Below are positions 1 through 6,999 of a stretch of 64,000 bases of DNA, in pieces (the first letter of the stretch is position 1; every line of letters begins with the position of its first letter). The notes under the pieces were generated by a model. That model was given only the letters and a program-made list of their open reading frames with translations, was not told the DNA's origin and did not search any database. Source of the stretch: Amycolatopsis taiwanensis DSM 45107 (GTDB lineage: Bacteria > Actinomycetota > Actinomycetes > Mycobacteriales > Pseudonocardiaceae); the NCBI RefSeq assembly GCF_000519205.1, contig NZ_JAFB01000014.1, forward strand, positions 1-64,000. The letters run 5' to 3'. The translations under genes and the position numbers were made by a program.

Positions 1-104
1 GACACGCCCGCCGAGTCCACCTCCGACTATCCCGACACGCACCCTGCAACACCCTGATCATCACCGCACACCAACGCCTCACCGCCCTGCCACAACTCGC
101 CTAA
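1..104 (+). pseudogene. C-terminal tail of a probable transposase, cut by the window edge
   Basis: One frame is open from the left edge to a TAA at 102-104. It encodes about 33 residues ending in ITAHQRLTALPQLA. The pattern of arginine and leucine followed by a short helix and a proline-rich end resembles the C-terminus of IS1380-like transposases of actinomycetes. The A- and C-rich non-coding stretch to 272 that follows would fit the right end of such an element. The family assignment is recognition only and the start lies outside the window. Confidence 0.35.
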
Positions 105-272
105 CCATCACCAACCCGCCCCGACAACCAGCAACACCACCCCGGCAGTGAACACCGGCGGCCACCCCACCGACAACGGGCACCACCAACCTGCCCCAAA
201 CCAAACAAACACCCCGAACAACAACCCCACGGACCACCCAGGACCAGCCGACCACCCCATGCAAGATCCGGG
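105..272. other. Non-coding stretch, possible insertion-sequence end
   Basis: This stretch is rich in CCAACC and ACCACC runs and holds no convincing reading frame. It ends in GCAAGATCCGGGTTAA at about 261-276, which looks like an insertion-sequence terminus. The matching terminus would lie left of the window, so it cannot be confirmed here. Confidence 0.3.
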
Positions 273-620
273 TTAATAGCCGCGCGGTCGCACGTAGGTG
301 GTCTGGGCGTAGGAATTCGCGCCGGCCGGTGCGGGCAGTCCGAGGCTGCGGTTGAGCGCCTGACCGCGGAGCCCACCGCCTTCGACCGCGGGAAACGCGA
401 GTTGGTCGTCGGTCGTGCTGAATCGCAAGGTCAGCGGATCGGCCGACACGACCTCCGCCGGGCCGTCGGCGTGCCGGACCGGATGGATCGAGTGATCTTC
501 GTCTCCGATGGCGCGATCGGGTGGTGGCTGTGGGCCGTCGAGGTCCGCGCTCAGGTCCAGTTCGCCCCTCCGTTGATCATTTGCCGGGAGATTGGCAGGC
601 CCGAATGGGCGCGTCGTGAT
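273..620 (-). pseudogene. C-terminal remnant of an unidentified protein
   Basis: The minus strand is open from a stop near 642 down to a TAA at 273-275. It encodes about 115 residues with coherent composition, including FSTTDDQLAFPAVEGG and a tail ending QTTYVRPRGY. No good ATG or GTG start exists near its 5' end; the first GTG would leave only about 58 residues. It is best read as the tail of a larger gene whose front was lost, perhaps when the neighbouring element arrived. I do not recognise the family. Its first few codons overlap the 3' end of the PQQ-repeat gene in another frame. Confidence 0.4.
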
Positions 621-621
621 C

Positions 622-1938
622 TTAGCCGCGGTCCCAGACGGTCACCGGGGCAAACGGCGGGCCGAACTCGACGATCTTGTTGCCGGCGAGTTGCGCCGTC
701 AGCCCCACCAAGTTGTAAGCAAGAGCATAATTATCGACCGTGAAGGTTGTTTCTTTTGTCATCGCGCCGTCGGCCTGCGAGAAAGACAGCAGCTGATGGT
801 GCTCGTTCTCAAGCCCCGTGTAGTCGATCCAGAGTTTCCCCTGGCTCATCCCGATCGCCCTTACGTCGGCGAGGCGTTCGAATTCGTGCGACCAGCGGGC
901 CTGACCAGTGGCAAGGTCGTAGCACGTGAGCGACGGCGTCAGGTCGTCGTCCGGGTCGGGGGCTACAGCACACATGGAGGTGCTGTCGAAGGCCTCAGAG
1001 GTCTGGATGCCATCTACCCAACGCGAGAGATCGGTCTCGGGAGAAACCTGTAGGGGTATCGGTGCCGTATTCGGGTCGCGCAGGTAGTAGATCTCGTGGT
1101 AATTGACGACGACCAGTGGGTGCACCGACAGCGGTAACAATCGGTCTTCGAAAGTATCCGTTGAAGACATCTTCACCGTTCCCTTCATCGCTCCGCTGGC
1201 GGTGTCGTAGGTGGAGACTGTGATGCCGTCGCGCTGGCAGTCCTGTACCTGCACCGTCTCGTCCCCCTCGGCCAGCACGTAGATTTGGGTGCAGTAATCG
1301 CCGGTCGGCACCGGCACGGCCCATTTCCGCTGTCCGTCGCGAGCGCCGTAACCGAGCATGTTCTTCCGAAAATCTTCGACGATCACCATCCCATTGGCGA
1401 CCGAAAGTGCGCCCGACGTGGGAGCGCCTATTTCCGGCAATAACGTTAGCTGGTTCACCGACCAGAGCAGCCTGCCGTCGGTAAGGTCGACGGCGGCGGC
1501 GGTGTCGCAGTTGGCGTGGTCGGACGGATTGGATGCCAGTCCGATCGCGCCGATACCGCCGTCGATGGTGGGGCTCATCGCACAGATGTTGGACTCCGGC
1601 AACTGCCATATCTGCTTACCGCTGTCGAGGTCGTAGCCGGCAAGTCCGCTCGTGGTGGCATAGGCGACCGTGTGCTCATCGACCAGCCAGCCGTGGAACG
1701 GGTCGTTCATGGTGCCAATCGCCGGAGCCGCCCACAGTTTCCTGGCTTCGCCGGGGCCGCCCCAGTCCACGGCCACATGGCTTGGCGTGGGTGCGGCCTT
1801 ACCGGACCCGAAAACTCCGGTCAGCTTCAGCGTGACGCCGGTGCACGCGAGGATCACCACCAGCACCACGATGGTGATGATCCAAACAGTGTGGCCGTCT
1901 GAGGAATCGTCACTGATACTGCGCAGGAGGCGGTTCAG
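622..1938 (-). CDS. Membrane-anchored PQQ-repeat beta-propeller protein
   Basis: About 438 residues: a short cytoplasmic start, one hydrophobic segment (TVWIITIVVLVVILACTGV, about residues 18-38), then an extracytoplasmic domain. The body shows recurring propeller blades such as SGLAGYDLDSGKQIWQLP, AAAVDLTDGRLLWSV and LTCYDLATGQARWSHEF, the W-docking pattern of PQQ-like or YncE-like propellers. The substrate is unknown and a structural role is possible. The frame stays open far upstream, but that part is in the shadow of the epimerase gene. A CTG at 1936-1938 overlaps the epimerase stop, while the nearest GTG upstream is at 2070, so the start is uncertain. It probably shares a transcript with the epimerase. 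Confidence 0.7.
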   Translation of the reverse strand: MNRLLRSISDDSSDGHTVWIITIVVLVVILACTGVTLKLTGVFGSGKAAPTPSHVAVDWGGPGEARKLWAAPAIGTMNDPFHGWLVDEHTVAYATTSGLAGYDLDSGKQIWQLPESNICAMSPTIDGGIGAIGLASNPSDHANCDTAAAVDLTDGRLLWSVNQLTLLPEIGAPTSGALSVANGMVIVEDFRKNMLGYGARDGQRKWAVPVPTGDYCTQIYVLAEGDETVQVQDCQRDGITVSTYDTASGAMKGTVKMSSTDTFEDRLLPLSVHPLVVVNYHEIYYLRDPNTAPIPLQVSPETDLSRWVDGIQTSEAFDSTSMCAVAPDPDDDLTPSLTCYDLATGQARWSHEFERLADVRAIGMSQGKLWIDYTGLENEHHQLLSFSQADGAMTKETTFTVDNYALAYNLVGLTAQLAGNKIVEFGPPFAPVTVWDRG

Positions 1939-2537
1939 TTCGCGCGGAGTTTCTCGTAGTGCGCCACGCAGTCTTCGTACCGTGGCAGCATTCCGGCCGA
2001 GGCGGCTTCCGCCAGTGACGGGGCCGTGCGGTCCTTTTCGGACAGAATGGGCGGCAGGTCCGCCGGCCACGGCAGGCCCAGTTCGGGGTCGAGCGGGTTG
2101 ATGCCGTGCTCGGCGGCCGGGTTGTAGCCGGTGGAGCACAGGTAGGTCATCGCGGTGTCGTCTTCGAGTGCGACGAACGCGTGCCCGAGCCCTTCGGCCA
2201 GGTAGATCGCGTGGAAGTCGGTGGAGTCCAGGCGTACCGCGTCCCAGTGGCCGAAGGTGGGTGAGCCGGTGCGCAGGTCGACGACCACGTCGAGCAGCGC
2301 ACCGCGTGGGCAGTAAATGTATTTCGCCTGGCCGGGCGGCGTGTCGGCGAAGTGGACGCCACGGATGGTGCCGCGCTGGGAGACGCTGTGATTGGTCTGT
2401 GCCAGCCGCAGCGGGTGGCCGAGCGCTTCGATCAGTGCGGCCTCCTGGAACGGGGCGACGAACAGGCCGCGTTGGTCGGGGAACGTCTTCGGCACGAACT
2501 CGTAGGCGTCACGCACAGCCAGCTCACAAACCTGCAT
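1935..2537 (-). CDS. dTDP-4-dehydrorhamnose 3,5-epimerase family protein (RmlC-like)
   Basis: A cupin-fold sugar-nucleotide epimerase of 200 residues, close to the usual 190-205. The signature is clear: QTNHSVSQRGTIRGVHF places the catalytic His near residue 62, then YIYCPRGALLDVVVDLR, an EGLGHAF segment, and the C-terminal INPLDPELGLPWP block. Such enzymes epimerise C3 and/or C5 of dTDP-4-keto-6-deoxyglucose for rhamnose or for deoxysugars of natural products. No other sugar-nucleotide gene lies in the window, so it is an orphan here. The start ATG is at 2535-2537. The 3' end overlaps the next gene by a few bases. Confidence 0.85.
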   Translation of the reverse strand: MQVCELAVRDAYEFVPKTFPDQRGLFVAPFQEAALIEALGHPLRLAQTNHSVSQRGTIRGVHFADTPPGQAKYIYCPRGALLDVVVDLRTGSPTFGHWDAVRLDSTDFHAIYLAEGLGHAFVALEDDTAMTYLCSTGYNPAAEHGINPLDPELGLPWPADLPPILSEKDRTAPSLAEAASAGMLPRYEDCVAHYEKLRAN

Positions 2538-2560
2538 GCCATGAATGTAATTAGCCGCGC

Positions 2561-2645
2561 GAAGCGTGTCCGTTGAGGGTGGTGGTGGGCCGGCGGGCGG
2601 GGCTGATCAGTCGCGGAAGCGTGTCCGTTGAGGATGGTGGTGGGC
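2561..2645. repeat. Pair of 30-bp direct repeats
   Basis: GAAGCGTGTCCGTTGAGG begins a 30-bp block at 2561-2590 that recurs at 2616-2645 with one mismatch (GGGTGG against GGATGG). The copies are 55 bp apart and lie upstream of the epimerase gene, between the accessory edge and malic enzyme. They could mark a past insertion or duplication. Confidence 0.75.
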
Positions 2646-2949
2646 GACGGGCCGGCCGGGGCACCGGCGTGGGCGGTTCGGCGACGGTGGGGAGAACGTT
2701 TCGGTTCCGTCAACCAAGCCGGATGGTCGTCTTGCTAAGGGGCCTGTGACCAGCCATTTTTGTGATCTCAGCCGCACCTCGGCGGCCAAGCCGCGGCCGC
2801 GCCTGTCACACTGGGGGGACCGCCTCGTCCGAGCGGCCGTTGCCCGCAGGACTCCTCGACGGCTTCAGGTGCCACCGCATCGAGCCGAAAGAGCCAGTGT
2901 CAGTCCGTGTTACTGGGGGACCTTTGCAATCCCGGGAGGGATTAACCAG
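2646..2949. other. Leader region of the malic enzyme gene
   Basis: About 300 bp with no convincing gene. It holds the presumed promoter of malic enzyme, but I could not pick a clear -35/-10 pair. The frame of malic enzyme stays open back to 2746, but its composition there is unlike the protein family. Confidence 0.4.
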
Positions 2950-4134
2950 ATGACTTACGCTCAGGTCACCGGCAGTTCGCCGGTGACTGAAGACGAGATC
3001 TTCGAAGGGCACCGGGACGGCAAGCTGTCCGTGGCGGCGACCAGGCCGATCTCCCGGCCGCGGGACCTGTCCATCGCGTACACGCCGGGCGTGGCCAAGG
3101 TGAGCCGGGCCATTGCCGAGGATGCCGAGCTTGCCCACCGCTACACCTGGGCCGACCGGCTGGTGGTCGTGGTCAGCGACGGCACCGCCGTGCTCGGTCT
3201 CGGCGACATCGGGGCGAGCGCGTCGCTGCCGGTGATGGAGGGCAAGTCCGTGCTGTTCAAGACGTTCGGCGGGCTGAACTCGATCCCGCTCGTGCTGAAC
3301 ACCACGGACGTCGACGAGATCGTCGAGACGCTCGTGCGGTTGCGCCCGTCGTTCGGTGCGGTCAATCTCGAGGACATCGCGGCGCCTCGCTGCTTCGAGC
3401 TGGAGGACAAGCTCAAGGCGGCGCTCGACTGCCCGGTCATGCACGACGACCAGCATGGCACCGCGATCGTCACGCTCGCGGCGCTGCGCGGCGCGAACCT
3501 GGTGCTGGGCCGGGACATCGCGTCGCAGCGGGTGGTCATCTCCGGCGCCGGCGCGGCCGGTGTGGCGTGCGCGCGGATCCTGCAGGAGGCCGGGGTCGGT
3601 GATGTCACGGTGCTGGACTCGAAGGGCATCGTCCACACCGGACGCGCGGGGCTGAACCCGGTCAAGCAGAAGCTGGCCGAGACGACCAACGCGGCCGGGC
3701 TGCGCGGCGGGCTCACCGAAGCGTTGCGTGGCGCGGACGTGTTCCTCGGGCTGTCCGGCGCGACCATCGACGAGACCGTCCTCGCCGGAATGGCGGACGA
3801 TCCGATCGTCTTCGCACTGTCGAACCCGGACCCCGAGGTGCATCCCGAGGCGGCCGGCCGGTACGCCGCGATCGTGGCCACCGGTCGCAGCGACTTCCCG
3901 AACCAGATCAACAACGTGCTCGCCTTCCCCGGCGTGTTCCGGGGCGCGCTGGACGCCGGAGCCCGCGCGATCACCGAGAACATGAAGCTCGCCGCGGCCG
4001 AGGCGATCTTCGCGGTGGCGCAGGACGATCTCGGCCCGGACCGCATCGTGCCGAGCCCGCTGGACCCGCGGGTCGCACCGGAGGTCGCCGCCGCGGTGGC
4101 GAAGGCAGCCATCGAAGACGGCGTGACAACCTGA
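2950..4134 (+). CDS. NAD(P)-dependent malic enzyme (short form)
   Basis: Oxidative decarboxylation of malate to pyruvate, supplying NADPH or NADH. The protein has 394 residues, typical of the short bacterial form. The N-terminal domain has the SIAYTPGVAKVS block carrying the catalytic tyrosine and CPVMHDDQHGTAIV. The nucleotide-binding domain starts at VVISGAGAAGVACARIL (GxGxxG), followed by ALSNPDPEVHPEAA and FPNQINNVLAFPGVFRGAL. ATG 2950 is chosen because GGGAGGG at 2934-2940 precedes it at good spacing and homologous sequence begins there. The gene stands alone on the plus strand. Confidence 0.93.
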   Translation: MTYAQVTGSSPVTEDEIFEGHRDGKLSVAATRPISRPRDLSIAYTPGVAKVSRAIAEDAELAHRYTWADRLVVVVSDGTAVLGLGDIGASASLPVMEGKSVLFKTFGGLNSIPLVLNTTDVDEIVETLVRLRPSFGAVNLEDIAAPRCFELEDKLKAALDCPVMHDDQHGTAIVTLAALRGANLVLGRDIASQRVVISGAGAAGVACARILQEAGVGDVTVLDSKGIVHTGRAGLNPVKQKLAETTNAAGLRGGLTEALRGADVFLGLSGATIDETVLAGMADDPIVFALSNPDPEVHPEAAGRYAAIVATGRSDFPNQINNVLAFPGVFRGALDAGARAITENMKLAAAEAIFAVAQDDLGPDRIVPSPLDPRVAPEVAAAVAKAAIEDGVTT

Positions 4135-4467
4135 CGACTGAGTTACGACTGCAGGCATGAGTGACCCGTTACTGCCTTCTCCTTCGCGAGTTTGCGCGCG
4201 ACCGCGATCGTGTCGACAGGGCGCTCCCGACGAACTCGGGTCACCTGGCCCGTAACGGCGCCCTGCCGCCTCGATAGCGGGCCTGTCGGCGGCGCGCTCT
4301 CTGGTCGGCCTGGGAGCCGCGGCTCGACAGCGGGCCACTCGCGTCGGATTTCGGCAGTAACGGGTCATTCATGTCTTCCGGCTTCCTGTCGTGGACGGCG
4401 GAGTGGCGTGCGTCCCAGTTCGCGGATCCGTGGCCGCTCGGGCGGCAACCCGGCTAGGGTGCCGGAG
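4135..4467. other. Intergenic region bounded by inverted palindrome halves
   Basis: About 330 bp without a gene. Its edges carry the two halves of the dispersed palindromic repeat (4156-4174 and 4355-4373). The interior of about 180 bp shows GC-rich short inverted repeats but no reading frame that I can support. Confidence 0.5.
4156..4373. repeat. Dispersed palindromic repeat, split copy
   Basis: CATGAGTGACCCGTTACTG at 4156-4174 is matched in inverted orientation by CAGTAACGGGTCATTCATG at 4355-4373 (18 of 19 positions pair). The same sequence forms compact 48-bp palindromes at 6940 and 14694. Here about 180 bp separate the arms, so this copy may have been opened by an insertion or be two half copies. 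Confidence 0.7.
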
Positions 4468-5547
4468 GTGGCGATCGAGTTCGCGAACGTGACCAAGCGG
4501 TACCCGGACGGCACCGTCGCGGTCGACGACCTGAGCCTGACCATCGAGGACGGCACCATCACGGTGTTCGTCGGGCCGTCGGGCTGTGGGAAGACGACCT
4601 CGCTGCGGATGATCAACCGGATGGTCGAGCCCACCTCCGGCCGGGTGCTGCTCGACGGGCGCGACGTCTGCGAGTCCGACCCGCCGGTGCTGCGCCGCGG
4701 CATCGGCTACGTCATCCAGAACGCCGGTCTCTTCCCGCACCGGACGGTGCTGGACAACGTGGCGACCGTGCCGCTGCTGTCCGGCTGGGGCCGGAGCCGG
4801 GCACGGGAGCGAGCCGCCGAGCTGCTGGCGACGGTCGGGCTGCCGGCCGAGCTCGGCGACCGGTACCCGGCGCAGCTGTCCGGTGGGCAGCGGCAGCGGG
4901 TCGGGGTGGCCCGCGCGCTGGCCGCGGACTCGCCCGTGTTGCTGATGGACGAGCCGTTCTCGGCGGTGGACCCGATCGTGCGCGAGGACCTGCAGGACGA
5001 GTTGCTGCGCCTGCAATCCCGGCTGGGCAAGACGATCGTGTTCGTCACCCACGACGTGGACGAGGCGGTCCGGCTGGGGGACAAGGTGGCGGTGCTGCGC
5101 ACCGGCGGCAGGCTGGCGCAGTACGGCACCCCCGCGGAGGTGCTCCGGAACCCGGTCGACGATTTCGTCGCCTCCTTCGTGGGCCGTGACCGGGGCTATC
5201 GTGGACTGTCCTTTATGGATGCGACCGGCGTCCAGTTGCAGGACGTCGCCACGATCCGGCTCGGCGAGCCGGTGCCCTGGGTGACCACGGACTGGGCACT
5301 GGCGGTGAACTCGGACGGTCGCCCGCGCGGCTGGCTGCCGCCGAAGTCCACTGTGGACGGTGGCTTGCGGGAGGGTGATTTGGTGGCGGGCGGTTCGCTC
5401 TACCGCCGGGGCACGCCCCTGCGCGGCGCGCTCGACGCGGCCCTGTCCTCGCCCGCTGGGCTGGGCGTGGTGGTGGACGACGAGGAGCGGGTGATCGGCG
5501 TGGTCACCGCACGTCAGATCCTGGACGTGATCGAACAGCGGCGGTGA
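4468..5547 (+). CDS. ABC transporter ATP-binding protein, OpuCA/ProV type
   Basis: ATPase of a glycine betaine/carnitine/choline-type importer, 359 residues. Walker A is GPSGCGKTT, the Q-loop is YVIQNAGLFPH, the signature is LSGGQRQRVGVARALA, Walker B is VLLMDEPFSAVD and the switch histidine is in FVTHDVDEA. After residue 240 a regulatory part with a CBS-like end (LGVVVDDEERVIGVVTARQIL) follows, as in OpuCA. No permease or binding-protein gene is adjacent, so it is an orphan or pairs with distant genes. GTG 4468 is chosen from homology; GTG 4459 in the same frame is the alternative and neither has a strong ribosome site. Confidence 0.85.
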   Translation: MAIEFANVTKRYPDGTVAVDDLSLTIEDGTITVFVGPSGCGKTTSLRMINRMVEPTSGRVLLDGRDVCESDPPVLRRGIGYVIQNAGLFPHRTVLDNVATVPLLSGWGRSRARERAAELLATVGLPAELGDRYPAQLSGGQRQRVGVARALAADSPVLLMDEPFSAVDPIVREDLQDELLRLQSRLGKTIVFVTHDVDEAVRLGDKVAVLRTGGRLAQYGTPAEVLRNPVDDFVASFVGRDRGYRGLSFMDATGVQLQDVATIRLGEPVPWVTTDWALAVNSDGRPRGWLPPKSTVDGGLREGDLVAGGSLYRRGTPLRGALDAALSSPAGLGVVVDDEERVIGVVTARQILDVIEQRR

Positions 5548-5586
5548 GCGTTCGTACGATTGCCCTCCGCGGTTCCTACTTTTGGC

Positions 5587-5600
5587 CCTTCTGTGGGTTA
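5587..5600 (+). promoter_or_regulatory. Possible shared regulatory box upstream of the secreted protease
   Basis: CCTTCTGTGGGTTA lies about 90 bp before the protease start. The first 13 bases recur exactly at 40529-40541, about 100 bp before the other secreted hydrolase of the window. A common activator or promoter element is an inference. Confidence 0.4.
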
Positions 5601-5690
5601 ATTTCAACCCCCTAACCTCTGTGTGCAATAACCATCCAATCGGGTGGGAGACGCCCACCGCGGTGGGCATTGCCAAGGAGGTAAGGCAGC

Positions 5691-6875
5691 TTGCGGAAGA
5701 TCCGATCCCTGGTCACGCTCGGCGCGGCCACCGCACTCGCGACGCTCACCGTATTCGGCACCGGTGCATCAGCTTCGGCGCAGGAAGGCAAGATCGTCGG
5801 TGCGGGCGCCGAGGGTGCGATCCCGGACAGTTACATCGTCGTGCTGAAGCAGGGCTCGTCCCCGGTGAGCGTGCTGGCCGGCGAGTTGACCGCCCGGCTG
5901 GGTGGGGTGGTGAACCGGACCTACTCTGCAGCCTTGCGCGGCTACTCGGCGAAAATGACCGAGGCGCAGGCCAAGCACCTGGCGGCCGACCCGGCGGTGG
6001 CCTATGTCCAGCAGAACCGCACTTTCCACGTCCTGGACACCCAGACCGATCCGCCATCGTGGGGCCTGGACCGGCTGGACCAGCGGTCGCTGCCGCTGGA
6101 CCACAGCTACACCTACTCGACCACGGCGCCGGACGTCCACGCCTACATCATCGACACCGGAATCAACCTGACCCACAACGATTTCGGCGGTCGCGCGACC
6201 TCCGGCCACGACTTCGTGGACAACGACGCCGACGCCACCGACTGCAACGGGCACGGCACGCACGTTGCCGGAACGGTCGGCGGCGACGCCTACGGGGTGG
6301 CCAAGGGCGTGCGACTCGTCGGCGTCCGTGTACTCGACTGCAACGGCTCGGGCAGCGAGGAGCAGGTGATCGCGGGGATCGACTGGGTCACCGCGAACGC
6401 GGTGAAACCCGCGGTGGCGAACATGAGCCTGGGCGGCAGTTCGGACCAGGCGCTTGACGACGCCGTGTCGAAGTCGATCTCCTCGGGCGTGACCTACGCC
6501 ATCGCCGCGGGCAACGACAACGCCGACGCGTGCGGTGACTCGCCCGCGCGGGTGCCGGAGGCCATCACGGTGGGCGCGACCACGAGGGCCGACACCCGGG
6601 CGAGCTACTCGAATTACGGCACCTGCGTCGACATCTTCGGGCCAGGCAGCAACATCACGTCGGACTGGATCGGCGGCAACACGGCGACCAACACGATCAG
6701 CGGCACGTCCATGGCCACCCCGCATGTCACCGGTGCTGCGGCGTTGTACCTGGCGGACAACTCGTCGGCCACGCCTGCCCAGGTGCGTGACGCGCTGGTC
6801 TCGGCCGGCACTCCGGATGTGGTAAGCGGCGTCGGCAGCGGATCGCCGAACGTCCTCCTCCACACCGGAAGCTGA
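5691..6875 (+). CDS. Secreted subtilisin-family serine protease (S8, proteinase K-like)
   Basis: A 394-residue preproprotein. Residues 1-31 are a Sec signal peptide ending near ASA. Residues about 42-112 are an inhibitor I9 propeptide (SYIVVLKQG to VAYVQQNRTF). The catalytic domain follows with Asp in AYIIDTGINLTH, His in NGHGTHVAGTVGG, oxyanion Asn in AIAAGNDN and Ser in GTSMATPHVTGAAALY. It should be exported and self-processed. The start is TTG 5691, set by a perfect AAGGAGG at 5675-5681. A strong terminator follows directly. It is probably monocistronic. Confidence 0.94.
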   Translation: MRKIRSLVTLGAATALATLTVFGTGASASAQEGKIVGAGAEGAIPDSYIVVLKQGSSPVSVLAGELTARLGGVVNRTYSAALRGYSAKMTEAQAKHLAADPAVAYVQQNRTFHVLDTQTDPPSWGLDRLDQRSLPLDHSYTYSTTAPDVHAYIIDTGINLTHNDFGGRATSGHDFVDNDADATDCNGHGTHVAGTVGGDAYGVAKGVRLVGVRVLDCNGSGSEEQVIAGIDWVTANAVKPAVANMSLGGSSDQALDDAVSKSISSGVTYAIAAGNDNADACGDSPARVPEAITVGATTRADTRASYSNYGTCVDIFGPGSNITSDWIGGNTATNTISGTSMATPHVTGAAALYLADNSSATPAQVRDALVSAGTPDVVSGVGSGSPNVLLHTGS

Positions 6876-6886
6876 GCCGACACGAG

Positions 6887-6922
6887 AGTGCCCCCTCTCC
6901 TCCGCGCCAGAGAGGGGGCACT
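6887..6922 (+). terminator. Hairpin terminator after the protease gene
   Basis: AGTGCCCCCTCT at 6887-6898 pairs perfectly with AGAGGGGGCACT at 6911-6922 around a 12-base loop. It lies just past the protease stop and faces the convergent kgd gene, so it can serve the plus strand. Confidence 0.85.
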
Positions 6923-6939
6923 GTCAACTCAGCTGGGCG

Positions 6940-6987
6940 ATGAGTGACCCGTTACTGTCGAAATTCGGCATGAACGGGCCACTCATG
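6940..6987. repeat. Dispersed 48-bp palindromic repeat
   Basis: Begins ATGAGTGACCCGTTACT and ends ACGGGCCACTCATG, giving an imperfect hairpin with TCGAAATTCGG at the tip. It sits between the convergent protease and kgd genes. Near-identical copies are at 14694-14741 and, split, at 4156-4373. Confidence 0.75.
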
Positions 6988-6999
6988 CACCGGCGTGGA

